Of a DNA stretch of 64,000 nucleotides, positions 25,093 through 34,310 are shown piece after piece (position 1 is the stretch's first letter; the number at the start of each line of letters is the position of its first letter). Below the pieces are notes generated by a model. It was given only the letters and a program-made list of their open reading frames with translations, searched no databases and was not told where the DNA came from. Source of the DNA: Pseudoduganella aquatica (lineage in GTDB: Bacteria; Pseudomonadota; Gammaproteobacteria; Burkholderiales; Burkholderiaceae_D); assembly GCF_009857595.1 (NCBI RefSeq), contig NZ_WWCU01000022.1, positions 41,744 through 105,743 of the forward strand, written 5' to 3'. The position numbers and the translations under genes are program-made.

Positions 25093-25842
25093 ATGGCACA
25101 TATACCGAAAGAACAGCAAACCGCTTTCCAGCGCTGGGAAATGAAGTCCTTTGGCGACTTCCGCCCCAGCGCCGTGGCCGCGCGCGAAGCCGAGGCGGCC
25201 GCGCTGGCCGCGCTCGCGCCGCCGCCTGAAGCGGAGCCGGAAGCCGGCCTGGAGGACGAGCAATACCTGGAGCCGGAACCGCCGCCGCCCGAATACCCGA
25301 CCGAGGAAGAACTGGCCGCCATCCGCGAGCAGGCCCGCATCGACGGCTACGACAAGGGCTATGCGGCCGGCCACGCCGAAGGCCACGCCGACGCCATTGC
25401 GCTGGGCAAGGAAGCGACCGACCTGGAACTGGCGCCGCTGCGCGAAATGGCGGGCAACTTCAGCGCCGCCCTGCAGGACGCCGACCAGCTGATCGCGGCC
25501 GACGTGCTGGAACTGGCGCTGCAGCTGGCCAAGGGCATGCTCAAGCAGGCGCTGCAGGTCAAGCCCGAGCTGATCCTGCCCATCGTGCGCGAAGCCATCG
25601 AATACCTGCCGGTGCTGCAGCAGCCCGCGCTGCTGATGCTCAATCCGGACGACGCGAAAACCGTGCGCGAGGGCATAGGCGAGGAGCTGGACAAGGGCGG
25701 CTGGCGCGTGATCGAGGACGCCCTGATCGAACGCGGCGGCTGCAAGATCGATACCGCCAGCAACCAGATCGACGCCCAGGCGTCCGCCCGCTGGCAGCGT
25801 CTGACCCACGCGCTGGGCAAAGACGTGGGCTGGCTGGACTGA
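25093..25842 (+). CDS. fliH: Flagellar export apparatus regulator FliH
   Basis: 249 residues. A Pro/Glu-rich N-terminal region is followed by a Gly-spaced helix (IDGYDKGYAAGHAEGHADAI, residues about 84-103; GxxxG repeats are the FliH hallmark) and a C-terminal FliI-binding domain. FliH holds the FliI ATPase and links it to the C ring. It lies 14 bp after fliG and 1 bp before fliI. Confidence 0.94.
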   Translation: MAHIPKEQQTAFQRWEMKSFGDFRPSAVAAREAEAAALAALAPPPEAEPEAGLEDEQYLEPEPPPPEYPTEEELAAIREQARIDGYDKGYAAGHAEGHADAIALGKEATDLELAPLREMAGNFSAALQDADQLIAADVLELALQLAKGMLKQALQVKPELILPIVREAIEYLPVLQQPALLMLNPDDAKTVREGIGEELDKGGWRVIEDALIERGGCKIDTASNQIDAQASARWQRLTHALGKDVGWLD

Positions 25843-25843
25843 T

Positions 25844-27250
25844 ATGGACGCCCCCGTCACAGCCTCCCCGCACGCCGGCCGCTGGCGCGCCTACCTGAAC
25901 GACTGCGCCGCGCTGACCGAATTCGTCGAACCGATGCAAGTGTCGGGCCGCGTCACGCGCGTGGCCGGGCTGGTCATGGAAGCGGTGGGCCTGCGCCTGG
26001 CCGTGGGCGCCGCCTGCACCGTGCCGCTGCCGTCCGGCGGCAAGGTGGAGGCCGAGGTGGTGGGCTTCGAGGGCGACCGCCTGTTCCTGATGCCGCAAAG
26101 CGACGTCGAAGGCATCGTGCCCGGCACCCGCGTGTTTCCGATCGAACCGACCATCCCCAAGCCCGGCAGCGTGGCCCACCCGCGCCGCCGCCCCAGCGAC
26201 CGCGCGCGCCACCTGCCGGTCGGCCCCGAACTGCTGGGCCGCGTGCTGGACGGCGCCGGCCGCCCGCTGGACAACCTGGGGCCGCTGCACACCACCGAAA
26301 GTGCGCCCATCAATGTGCGCCCGGCCAATCCGCTGGGCCGCGCGCCCATCGTGGAAACGCTGGACGTGGGCGTGCGCTCCATCAACGCCATGCTGACCGT
26401 GGGGCGCGGCCAGCGCATGGGCCTGTTCGCCGGTTCCGGCGTCGGCAAGTCCGTGCTGCTGGGCATGATGGCGCGCTACACCGAGGCCGACGTGATCGTG
26501 GTGGGCCTGATCGGCGAGCGGGGCCGGGAAGTAAAGGAATTCATCGAGCAGATCCTGGGCGAGGAAGGCCTGGCACGCTCCGTGGTGGTGGCGGCCCCGG
26601 CCGACACGCCGCCGCTGATGCGCATGCAGGGCGCGGCCTACTCCACCGCCATTGCCGAGTATTTCCGCGACCAGGGCCAGAACGTGCTGCTGATTATGGA
26701 CTCGCTGACCCGCTACGCCATGGCGCAGCGCGAGATCGCGCTGGCCATCGGCGAGCCGCCGGCCACCAAGGGCTATCCGCCTTCCGTATTCGCCAAGCTG
26801 CCCATCCTGGTCGAACGCGCCGGCAACGGCGAGATGGGCGGCGGCTCGATCACCGCCTTCTACACCGTGCTGACCGAGGGCGACGACCAGCAGGACCCGA
26901 TCGCCGACTCGGCGCGCGCCATCCTGGACGGCCACATCGTGCTGAACCGGCGCCTGGCCGAGGCGGGCCACTACCCCGCCATCGACATCGAACAGTCGAT
27001 CAGCCGCGCCATGCACTCCATCACCTCGCACGAGCACCAGACCCGCTCGCGCCACCTGAAGCAGCTGTTTTCGCGCTACGAGCGCAGCCGCGACCTGATC
27101 GCCGTGGGCGCCTACAGCCCGGGCAGCGACCCGGTGCTGGACCAGGCCATCAACTTGCATGACCGTATCGAGAATTTCCTGCAGCAGCAGATCACCGAGC
27201 GCGTGGACATGCTGGAGAGTTTGGGGCAATTGTCCGCTCTGTTCGACTGA
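25844..27250 (+). CDS. fliI: Flagellum-specific ATPase FliI
   Basis: 468 residues. Walker A AGSGVGKS is at 196-203, Walker B region VLLIMDSLTRYAMAQREIALAIGEPP follows, and the catalytic Glu lies in VVGLIGERGREVKEF. All are intact and close to F1-ATPase beta. It energises or primes export of rod, hook and filament proteins. It starts 1 bp after the fliH stop. Confidence 0.98.
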   Translation: MDAPVTASPHAGRWRAYLNDCAALTEFVEPMQVSGRVTRVAGLVMEAVGLRLAVGAACTVPLPSGGKVEAEVVGFEGDRLFLMPQSDVEGIVPGTRVFPIEPTIPKPGSVAHPRRRPSDRARHLPVGPELLGRVLDGAGRPLDNLGPLHTTESAPINVRPANPLGRAPIVETLDVGVRSINAMLTVGRGQRMGLFAGSGVGKSVLLGMMARYTEADVIVVGLIGERGREVKEFIEQILGEEGLARSVVVAAPADTPPLMRMQGAAYSTAIAEYFRDQGQNVLLIMDSLTRYAMAQREIALAIGEPPATKGYPPSVFAKLPILVERAGNGEMGGGSITAFYTVLTEGDDQQDPIADSARAILDGHIVLNRRLAEAGHYPAIDIEQSISRAMHSITSHEHQTRSRHLKQLFSRYERSRDLIAVGAYSPGSDPVLDQAINLHDRIENFLQQQITERVDMLESLGQLSALFD

Positions 27251-27285
27251 TTGACAGCCGAGCCTGACGCCTATAATGAACCATC

Positions 27286-27726
27286 ATGGCATCACAATCT
27301 CAACTTGAAACACTGATCGAACTGGCACGCCGGGAAACCGACGACGCGGCCAAGCGCCTGGGCATGACCCTGAAGGCGGTGGCGGACGCCGAGGAAAAGC
27401 TGACCATGCTGACCGGCTACCGCGATGAATACGGCCGGCGCTTCGAGGCAAGCCAGCAGGCCGGCATCACGCCCATGGCGTACCGCAATTTCCAGGCGTT
27501 TATGGAAAAGCTTGAAACGGCGATCAAGGGGCAGGAAGAAGTGTTGCGCCACAGCCAGCGCAAGAGCGAGCAGGAGAAACGCAACTGGCAGGAGGCGGAG
27601 CGCAAGCGCATGTCCTACTCCACGCTGAACGACCGCGCGCAGGCGCAGGCGCTCAAGCAGGAAGCCAAGCGCGACCAGAAGGCCATGGACGAACACGCCG
27701 CAAGGCAAGCATTCTATAAACGTTGA
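27286..27726 (+). CDS. fliJ: Flagellar export protein FliJ
   Basis: 146 residues, almost all charged coiled coil (LETLIELARRETDDAAKRLGMTLKAVADAEEKLTML... KSEQEKRNWQEAERKRM), as for FliJ, the stalk-like subunit inside the FliI hexamer. It lies 35 bp after fliI and just before fliK. Confidence 0.94.
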   Translation: MASQSQLETLIELARRETDDAAKRLGMTLKAVADAEEKLTMLTGYRDEYGRRFEASQQAGITPMAYRNFQAFMEKLETAIKGQEEVLRHSQRKSEQEKRNWQEAERKRMSYSTLNDRAQAQALKQEAKRDQKAMDEHAARQAFYKR

Positions 27727-27746
27727 TCTCACCATACGGCACCATC

Positions 27747-29636
27747 ATGCAGACACCGCTCATCACGACCACCACCGGCACCGGCGCGAACGCCAGCGCG
27801 CAGGCGGCCAAAGCCACGTCTTCGGCGCCGGACAACCAGTTCATGCAGGCATTGACGCGCCAGATCGAGCGCCAGGCTTATGTCCGCCCTGCCGCACCGG
27901 CCGCCGCGTCGGCGCAGCCCAGCCGCGCCAGCCAGGCCAGGAGCGCGCAGCCGGCGCAGAACGCCGCACGTCCCGCCACGCCCAGCCAGCAGCAGGCGCG
28001 CGCCGCCGACCAGCCCAAAGCTGCCGCCGCGCCGAAAACCGAGCGCGCACCGGCCAGTCCGTCCGCCGAGGGCAGCAAGCAGGCCGGCGGCAACGCCGCC
28101 CAGGCAGCCGACAACAATGCCGGCACCGCAGCCGCGCCGGCCGCTACCGCCGCCAACGCGGGCGTGCAAGACGCCAGCGCCGGCGCCAGCCACACCGGCG
28201 GTGGCAACGGCGCCGAAACGGCGGACCACGCATCCAATGACGCCACCGACGCCGCAGATGCAGCCACGCAAGGCGCCTCCGATGCCGCAGCAGCGCAAGC
28301 CGCCGACCCGATGGCCGCCATGCTGGCCCTGATGGCGGCCTTCAACCAGCCTGCACCGGCTTCGGCCAGCGCGGCAGACGGCGATGCCAGCGCAGCCAAG
28401 GCATCCCTGTCATCGCTGCCGGGCCGGCAGGACCAGGCGGCCGACGCGCTGGCTGGCCTGCAGCCGGACGCCGACGTTGAGGGCAAGGCGGCGGATGCAG
28501 CAAACGCCGCATCCGCTGCGGCCGCGCTGGACAGCGAAACCGCCAACAGCGCCGCCGCCCCGGCAGCGCCGGACGCCGCCTTCCAGGCCGCGCTGGACGC
28601 GGCAGCCCAGGCTGCGGAGAAACAGAATCCACAGGCCAGCGGCCAGGCGCAGGGCGCCGCCAGCGCGGCAGGTGCAGCGACGGCAGCCGGCGCAGCGGCA
28701 AACGCGGCGGCGGGTGTGCCCGCAAACGCCGCCGCAACGGCTGCAGCGAAGAACTCGGTGGCGCCCCCAGCTACCGGCGCTGCGACTGGCCCGGCCAGCA
28801 ACACTACGGCAGACTCGGGGGCGGAATCCGCTCCCCTGCCGTCCCTGTTCAGCCTGTCCGACATCCCAGCTCCAGCGGCCGACGCCGCAGCGCATGGTGC
28901 CGGCCCCAAAGATAGCGGCGAGCAGGCGCTGCAAGCAACGGGCGGTGCAGCAGGCGGCGCGGCTGGTGCAGCAGGCGCCGGCACGCAAGCCGCCGCGCAG
29001 GATGGCGGCCCGGCCTTGGCCGCCCGCGCCCAGCCCGACACCGATGTCCAGGCAGCCGCCGCGCGCAACGTGAAAGCGGACTTCGCCGCCGCCCTGAAGG
29101 AAGCCGCGCCGGCGCCCACCGTGATCGCGCCAGCCGCGCAAGCCCAATTGGCCACCGCGCAAGCGGCCAACGCCGTGGCCAGCAATCAGCTGCAGGCCCG
29201 CGTCGGCACCGCCGCCTGGGACCAGCAGGTGGGCCAGAAGGTGGTCTGGATGGCGGCCGGCGGCGAACAGAGCGCCACGCTGGAACTGAATCCGCCCGAC
29301 CTCGGCCCGCTGCAAGTGGTGCTGAACGTGTCGAACGACTCGGCCAGCGCCAGCTTCAGCTCGGCCCAGCCGGAAGTGCGCGCCGCGCTGGAGGCGGCCA
29401 TGCCGCGCCTGCGTGAAATGATGGCCGACGCCGGCATCCAGCTGGGCAACGCCACCGTCTCGGCCGGCATGTCGGATCAAAACAACGGCTCCGCCCAGGC
29501 CGGCGCTGCGCAACAGGACAGCGGCCGCAGCGGCAGGGGCTCCGGCGGCGGCGGCAACGACGGCGGCGGCGATGCCGCGCCGGTGGCGCCTCCTCCACGC
29601 CAGCGTCCGCGCGGCATGGTCGATACCTTCGCCTGA
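27747..29636 (+). CDS. fliK: Flagellar hook-length control protein FliK (canonical copy)
   Basis: 629 residues from the ATG at 27747; a TTG eight codons upstream is possible but less likely. Residues 10-440 are Ala/Pro/Gln low complexity, as usual for the ruler part. The C-terminal domain (about 490-590) is well conserved: AAWDQQVGQKVVWMAAGGEQSATLELNPPDLGPLQVVLNVSNDSASASFSSAQPEVRAALEAAMPRLREMMADAGIQLGNATVSAG. This domain switches FlhB from hook to filament export. It sits at the usual place after fliJ. Confidence 0.95.
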   Translation: MQTPLITTTTGTGANASAQAAKATSSAPDNQFMQALTRQIERQAYVRPAAPAAASAQPSRASQARSAQPAQNAARPATPSQQQARAADQPKAAAAPKTERAPASPSAEGSKQAGGNAAQAADNNAGTAAAPAATAANAGVQDASAGASHTGGGNGAETADHASNDATDAADAATQGASDAAAAQAADPMAAMLALMAAFNQPAPASASAADGDASAAKASLSSLPGRQDQAADALAGLQPDADVEGKAADAANAASAAAALDSETANSAAAPAAPDAAFQAALDAAAQAAEKQNPQASGQAQGAASAAGAATAAGAAANAAAGVPANAAATAAAKNSVAPPATGAATGPASNTTADSGAESAPLPSLFSLSDIPAPAADAAAHGAGPKDSGEQALQATGGAAGGAAGAAGAGTQAAAQDGGPALAARAQPDTDVQAAAARNVKADFAAALKEAAPAPTVIAPAAQAQLATAQAANAVASNQLQARVGTAAWDQQVGQKVVWMAAGGEQSATLELNPPDLGPLQVVLNVSNDSASASFSSAQPEVRAALEAAMPRLREMMADAGIQLGNATVSAGMSDQNNGSAQAGAAQQDSGRSGRGSGGGGNDGGGDAAPVAPPPRQRPRGMVDTFA

Positions 29637-29647
29637 GCATTCTGAGC

Positions 29648-29664
29648 GGCACGCATTGCGTGCC
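29648..29664. promoter_or_regulatory. Palindrome between fliK and fliL, possible operator
   Basis: GGCACGCA-T-TGCGTGCC has perfect 8-bp arms around one base. It is followed at once by CATAAT, a possible -10 box, with TTCTGA 18 bp upstream of that. The palindrome would then fill the promoter spacer for the fliL operon. It has no T-tract, so it is unlikely to be a terminator. Confidence 0.4.
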
Positions 29665-29703
29665 ATAATGGCGGCATGATCCACTTTAGCTGCAAGGGTA
29701 ACT

Positions 29704-30219
29704 TTGAAAGCGAATCCAAAATTGAAAGCGGAACCTAAAGCTGAGGCTGCCGCTCCGGCCAACTCCAAGAAGCTGGTCCTGATCATCAGCGTCGTGGCGC
29801 TGCTGGCGGCTGCCGGCGGCGGCGGCGCGTGGTTCATGCTCAAGGGCGGCGGCGGCGAGGAAGCGCCGGCCAAGCACAAGAAGTCGGCCCCCGCCAAGGC
29901 GGGTCCGCCGGTCTATGTGACGATAGAGCCCTTCACCGTCAATCTGCAGCCGGAAAACGGCGAGCAGTATCTGCAGCTGGCGTTCACGCTGCAGGTCAGC
30001 GGCCTGGAGGAAGTGGAAGTCATCAAGAACAATATGCCCAAGGTCCGCAGCCGTTTGCTGCTGCTGTTGTCGAGCAAGAAGGCGTCCGAGATCAACACGC
30101 CCGAAGGCAAGCAGCAGCTCAGCGCCGAGATCATGGAACAGGTGCGCGCGCCCTTCGAGGACCGCGGCCCGCAACAGGATGTGACGGAAGTGCTGTTCAC
30201 TTCCTTCATTATTCAGTAA
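29704..30219 (+). CDS. fliL: Flagellar basal body-associated protein FliL
   Basis: 171 residues if the TTG at 29704 is the start; AAGGG lies 5-8 nt upstream and no in-frame ATG fits. There is a basic cytoplasmic N-terminus, one transmembrane helix (about 23-45, LVLIISVVALLAAAGGGGAWFML) and a periplasmic stomatin-like domain with VYVTIEPFTVNLQPENGEQYLQL. FliL surrounds and stabilises the stator. It opens fliLMNOPQR. Confidence 0.93.
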   Translation: MKANPKLKAEPKAEAAAPANSKKLVLIISVVALLAAAGGGGAWFMLKGGGGEEAPAKHKKSAPAKAGPPVYVTIEPFTVNLQPENGEQYLQLAFTLQVSGLEEVEVIKNNMPKVRSRLLLLLSSKKASEINTPEGKQQLSAEIMEQVRAPFEDRGPQQDVTEVLFTSFIIQ

Positions 30220-30248
30220 TTACTTAGCAATCAAGCAAGCAGAAAGCC

Positions 30249-31229
30249 ATGGCTGATAATTTTCTCTCCCAGGAAGAAGTTGATGCCCTTTTAAAGGGTG
30301 TCAATGGCGACCAGGACGACGCTGCGGCGCCGGAAGAAGTCGCGGGAGTCAGAACCTATAACTTGGCGACCCAGGAGCGCATCGTCCGGGGCCGGATGCC
30401 GACGCTCGAGATCATCAACGAGCGTTTTGCCCGCCTGCTGCGCGTGGGCCTGTTCAACTTCCTGCGCCGCAGCGCCGAGGTGTCGGTGGGTTCGGTGCGG
30501 GTGTCCAAGTACAGCGAATTCATCCGCAACCTGGTGGTGCCCACCAATCTGAACCTGGTGCACATGAAGCCACTGCGCGGCACCGCGCTGATGGTGTTCG
30601 ATCCGGGCCTGGTGTTCCTGCTGGTGGACAATCTGTTCGGCGGCGACGGCCGCTTCCACACCCGGGTCGAGGGCCGCGACTTTACGCAGACCGAACAGCG
30701 CATCATCCTGCGCATCCTGGACATTGTGTTCGAGGCCTACACCAAGTCCTGGGAGCCGGTGTATCCGGTCGAGTTCGAATACATCCGCTCGGAAATGAAC
30801 ACCCAGTTCGCCAATATCGCCACGCCGAACGAGGTGGTGGTGGCGTCCACCTTCACGGTGGAGCTGGGTTCGGTGTCGGGCCAGATCCACTTCTGCATGC
30901 CGTACTCGATGATCGAGCCTATCCGCGACGCGCTGACCTCCTCGCTGCAGGGCGAAGCGCTGGAAGTGGACAAGCGCTGGATCCGTTTGATGACGCAGCA
31001 GATCCAGATTGCCGAGGTGGAGCTGATTGCGCGCCTGGGCACGGCCAAGGTGTCGTTCGACGAAATCCTCAACATGCGGGTGGGCGACATCATTCCGCTG
31101 ACGATACCGGAAAGCATAGAAGCCACGGTGGACGGCGTGCCGGTGCTGGACTGCACCTACGGCGTGCTGAACGGACAATACGCGCTAAAAGTAGAGAAAC
31201 TGCTGGCGAACACCGATAATACGAAATAA
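30249..31229 (+). CDS. fliM: Flagellar motor switch protein FliM
   Basis: 326 residues. The CheY-P binding N-terminal peptide is present (FLSQEEVDALLKG). The middle CheC-like domain includes the GGDGR region (FGGDGRFHTRVEGRDFTQTE), and the C-terminal SpoA domain ends the protein (LGTAKVSFDEILNMRVGDIIPL). It is a C-ring component in the cytoplasm. Confidence 0.98.
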   Translation: MADNFLSQEEVDALLKGVNGDQDDAAAPEEVAGVRTYNLATQERIVRGRMPTLEIINERFARLLRVGLFNFLRRSAEVSVGSVRVSKYSEFIRNLVVPTNLNLVHMKPLRGTALMVFDPGLVFLLVDNLFGGDGRFHTRVEGRDFTQTEQRIILRILDIVFEAYTKSWEPVYPVEFEYIRSEMNTQFANIATPNEVVVASTFTVELGSVSGQIHFCMPYSMIEPIRDALTSSLQGEALEVDKRWIRLMTQQIQIAEVELIARLGTAKVSFDEILNMRVGDIIPLTIPESIEATVDGVPVLDCTYGVLNGQYALKVEKLLANTDNTK

Positions 31230-31241
31230 CTGGAGAGAAAC

Positions 31242-31661
31242 ATGTCGGATAATCAAGACGATCAAAGCCTGGATGATGATTGGGGCGCCGCGATCGCCGA
31301 ACAGGCCAAGGCGGAAGCCGATGCATTGCAGAACCAGCAAGCCGCGCAGGCCGCTGTGTTCCAGGACTTTTCCAAGCAGCCGTCGAAAACCGAAACGCAC
31401 AACGATATCGATTTCATCCTCGATATTCCGGTCCAGCTGACGGTGGAACTGGGCCGCACCAAGATCGCCATCAAGAACCTGCTGCAACTGGCGCAGGGCT
31501 CGGTGGTGGAGCTGGACGGCCTGGCCGGCGAGCCGATGGACGTGCTGGTGAACGGCTGCCTGATCGCCCAGGGCGAGGTGGTGGTGGTGAACGACAAGTT
31601 CGGTATCCGCCTGACCGACATCATTACGCCTTCCGAACGCATCCGAAAACTGAATAAATGA
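31242..31661 (+). CDS. fliN: Flagellar motor switch protein FliN
   Basis: 139 residues. The acidic N-terminal part is variable. The C-terminal SpoA domain (about 60-139) is canonical: DIPVQLTVELGRTKIAIKNLLQLAQGSVVELDGLAGEPMDVLVNGCLIAQGEVVVVNDKFGIRLTDIITPSERI. It forms the bottom of the C ring. Its end overlaps fliO by 4 nt. Confidence 0.97.
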   Translation: MSDNQDDQSLDDDWGAAIAEQAKAEADALQNQQAAQAAVFQDFSKQPSKTETHNDIDFILDIPVQLTVELGRTKIAIKNLLQLAQGSVVELDGLAGEPMDVLVNGCLIAQGEVVVVNDKFGIRLTDIITPSERIRKLNK

Positions 31662-32293
31662 AGCCTGCATTCCCGTTTGCCGTGCTGGCGGCGCTGGCCC
31701 TGGCCGGCGCGCCGGCGCTGGCGGCGCAAACCGCCTCCGGTTCGATTTCTTCGGCCAGCCCGCCCGTGGCGGCCGCCCCAGCCGCCGCTCCGGCCGCCTC
31801 TGCTCCAGTTCCTGCCGCCGCTCCCGAGGCCTCCGTCGCCCCGGCCCCGGCCGCCACGCCGGAACAGCAGGCCGCACTGGCCGGCGCCCGCCCTGCCCCT
31901 GCCGCCGCCCCGGCCCCCGCCATCGACCCGGCGCTGGCCCCCACCGCCACCGGCAGCCTGCTGACCACCATCTTCTCGCTGATCCTGGTGCTGGGCCTGC
32001 TGGTCGGCCTGGCCTGGCTACTCAAGCGCTTCGGCCCGAAAACCATCACCGGCGGCGCCAACGTCAAGCTGGTGGGCGCGCTGAGCGTGGGTGCGCGCGA
32101 GCGCATCCTGGTGGTGGAAGTGGGCGAACAATGGATCGTCGTGGGCGCCTCGCCCGGCCGCATGAACGCGCTGGCCACGCTGCCGCGCCAGGAAGGCGCG
32201 GCCGGCCTGGACGCGCAGGCGGGCGCCGCCCTGCCCGGCGCCAACTTTGCCGAGTGGTTCAAACAGACTATAGAAAAACGTAATGGCAAATAA
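31658..32293 (+). CDS. fliO: Flagellar biosynthetic protein FliO
   Basis: 211 residues. A hydrophobic N-terminal segment (possible signal sequence, about 1-23) is followed by about 75 residues of Pro/Ala linker, one clear transmembrane helix (about 104-125, TIFSLILVLGLLVGLAWLL) and a small cytoplasmic domain with VKLVGALSVGARERILVVEVGEQWIVVG. FliO aids FliP assembly into the export gate. It overlaps fliN by 4 nt and fliP by 11 nt. Confidence 0.92.
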   Translation: MKPAFPFAVLAALALAGAPALAAQTASGSISSASPPVAAAPAAAPAASAPVPAAAPEASVAPAPAATPEQQAALAGARPAPAAAPAPAIDPALAPTATGSLLTTIFSLILVLGLLVGLAWLLKRFGPKTITGGANVKLVGALSVGARERILVVEVGEQWIVVGASPGRMNALATLPRQEGAAGLDAQAGAALPGANFAEWFKQTIEKRNGK

Positions 32294-33044
32294 GCAAGGC
32301 AAGACCGCCATCCTGAAGTGCCTGCTCGCGGCGGGCCTGGCGGCCGTGCCGCTGCTGGCCGGCGCCGACCCGACCATCCCCGCCTTCACCAGCACCCCGG
32401 CCGGCGGCGGCGGCACCAACTACGGGCTGTCGCTGCAGACGCTGATCCTGATGACGGCGCTGACCTTCATCCCGGCCGCGCTGCTGATGATGACCGGCTT
32501 CACCCGCATCATCATTGTGCTGTCGCTGCTGCGCCAGGCCATGGGCACCCAGTCGGCGCCGCCCAACCAGGTGATGGTGGGCCTGGCCCTGTTCCTGACC
32601 CTGTTCGTCATGGGCCCGGTGTTCGACAAGATCTACAGCGAAGCCTATCTGCCGCTGCAGGAAAGCAAGATCACCATGCAGCAGGCGCTGGAAAAGGGCT
32701 CGGCCCCGCTCAAGTCCTTTATGCTCAAGCAAACCCGGCAGGCCGACCTGGCCCTGTTCGTCAAGCTCTCGCGCACGCCCGCGCTGCAGGGGCCGGAGGA
32801 CGTGCCGCTGCGCGTGCTGATTCCCGCCTTCGTCACCAGCGAGCTGAAAACCGCCTTCCAGATCGGCTTTGCCATCTTCATCCCCTTCCTCATCATCGAC
32901 ATGGTGGTGGCTTCGGTGCTGATGTCGATGGGGATGATGATGATGTCGCCCGCCGTCATCTCCCTGCCCTTCAAGCTGATGCTGTTCGTGCTGGTGGACG
33001 GCTGGCAGCTGCTGATCGGCTCGCTGGCCCAGAGTTTTTACTGA
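32283..33044 (+). CDS. fliP: Flagellar export gate protein FliP
   Basis: 253 residues. A cleavable signal sequence is likely (about 1-28), then four transmembrane helices with the family signatures TAFQIGFAIFIPFLIIDMVVASVLMSMGMMM and a late LFVLVDGWQLL. It forms the core pore of the type III export gate with FliQ and FliR. It overlaps fliO. Confidence 0.98.
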   Translation: MANKQGKTAILKCLLAAGLAAVPLLAGADPTIPAFTSTPAGGGGTNYGLSLQTLILMTALTFIPAALLMMTGFTRIIIVLSLLRQAMGTQSAPPNQVMVGLALFLTLFVMGPVFDKIYSEAYLPLQESKITMQQALEKGSAPLKSFMLKQTRQADLALFVKLSRTPALQGPEDVPLRVLIPAFVTSELKTAFQIGFAIFIPFLIIDMVVASVLMSMGMMMMSPAVISLPFKLMLFVLVDGWQLLIGSLAQSFY

Positions 33045-33056
33045 TAAGGAGCGCCC

Positions 33057-33326
33057 ATGACACCCGAAAGCGTCATGACGATGGGCCGCGTCGCCATGGA
33101 GGTGACGCTGATGGTCGCCGCCCCCATGCTGCTGGTGGCGCTGGTGATCGGCCTGGTGGTGTCCATCTTCCAGGCCGCCACCCAGATCAACGAGGCCACG
33201 CTGTCCTTCATACCCAAGCTGGTGGGCATCTTCGTGGCCCTGGTGGTGGCCGGGCCGTGGATGCTGTCGGTCATGCTGGACTATATGCGCAGCGTGTTTA
33301 CCGGCATTCCCGGCCTGGTGAATTAG
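33057..33326 (+). CDS. fliQ: Flagellar export gate protein FliQ
   Basis: 89 residues with two transmembrane hairpins (VTLMVAAPMLLVALVIGLVVSIFQAATQINEATLSFIPK, then IFVALVVAGPWMLSVMLDYM). Length and signature are typical. It lies 12 bp after fliP. Confidence 0.97.
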   Translation: MTPESVMTMGRVAMEVTLMVAAPMLLVALVIGLVVSIFQAATQINEATLSFIPKLVGIFVALVVAGPWMLSVMLDYMRSVFTGIPGLVN

Positions 33327-33357
33327 TGCTGCAAAAAAATAGCACGGCGGCGGGCTC

Positions 33358-34233
33358 ATGATTACGCTCTCGAGTGCCGATATCAATACATGGATCGCCT
33401 CTCTGCTGTGGCCGCTCACGCGGATACTCGGCCTGATCTCCGCTGCGCCCGTGTTCGGCAACCGCAGCGTGCCCACCACCGTCAAGGTGGCGCTGGGCGT
33501 GATGCTGGCCATGATTATCGCCCCGACCGTGCCGGCGCTGCCTGCTGCCGACCCCATGTCCTACGCCGGGCTGCTGATCGTGGTGCAGGAACTGCTGGTC
33601 GGCGCGGCCATGGGCTTCACGCTGCGCATCGTGTTCGCCGCCATCGAGATGGCTGGCGAGATCAGCAGCCTGACCATGGGCCTGGGCTTCGCTACCTTCT
33701 TCGACCCCAACACCCAGGGCCGCTCGTCGGCCATCAGCCAGTTCCTGGCCCTGGTTGCCACTTTGGCATTCTTGTCCGTCAACGGCCACCTGGTGCTGCT
33801 CTCTGCGCTGGCCGAAAGCTTCCAGACCCTGCCCATCTCCGGCATCCCGGTCAGCGGCGGCGGTTTCAAGCATATGGCGGACTGGGGCGCCCGGATTTTC
33901 AGCGCCGGCATGCAGCTGGCGCTGCCCATAGTTGCCGCGTTGCTAATTACCAACATTGCATTAGGCATACTGACCCGGGCGGCGCCCCAGCTGAACCTGT
34001 TCGGCATCGGTTTTCCGATTACGCTGGGCATCGGTTTCCTGGTGCTGGCCATGACGCTGCCCTATATGGCGACCCCGCTGCAGAAGCTGTTCCTGCAAGG
34101 CATAGAGAGCGCGCGGCAGTTCCCGCGCAGCTGGGCGGCGCGCGACATTCCGCCCCCGGCGCCGCCTGCGCAGCGGCTGGCGCCGGGCGCCATTCCGCGT
34201 GTTGCGCCGCCGCAAACACCGCTCAAGAATTAG
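33358..34233 (+). CDS. fliR: Flagellar export gate protein FliR
   Basis: 291 residues with about six hydrophobic helices. Signatures seen are TRILGLISAAPVFGNRSVPTTVKVALGVMLAMIIAP and FFDPNTQGRSSAISQFLALVATLAFLSVNGHLVLL. The tail after residue 260 is Pro/Ala-rich and longer than in many homologues. It is the last gate gene of fliLMNOPQR; flhB is not next to it here, and the giant repeat gene follows after 77 bp instead. Confidence 0.96.
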   Translation: MITLSSADINTWIASLLWPLTRILGLISAAPVFGNRSVPTTVKVALGVMLAMIIAPTVPALPAADPMSYAGLLIVVQELLVGAAMGFTLRIVFAAIEMAGEISSLTMGLGFATFFDPNTQGRSSAISQFLALVATLAFLSVNGHLVLLSALAESFQTLPISGIPVSGGGFKHMADWGARIFSAGMQLALPIVAALLITNIALGILTRAAPQLNLFGIGFPITLGIGFLVLAMTLPYMATPLQKLFLQGIESARQFPRSWAARDIPPPAPPAQRLAPGAIPRVAPPQTPLKN

Positions 34234-34310
34234 GCAACGGTTACAATCAATTGATTTCCCTAGGGAAAGTCCTGGTGTATCATGGTTGAGCCGTCCAGGA
34301 GAAAATACCT

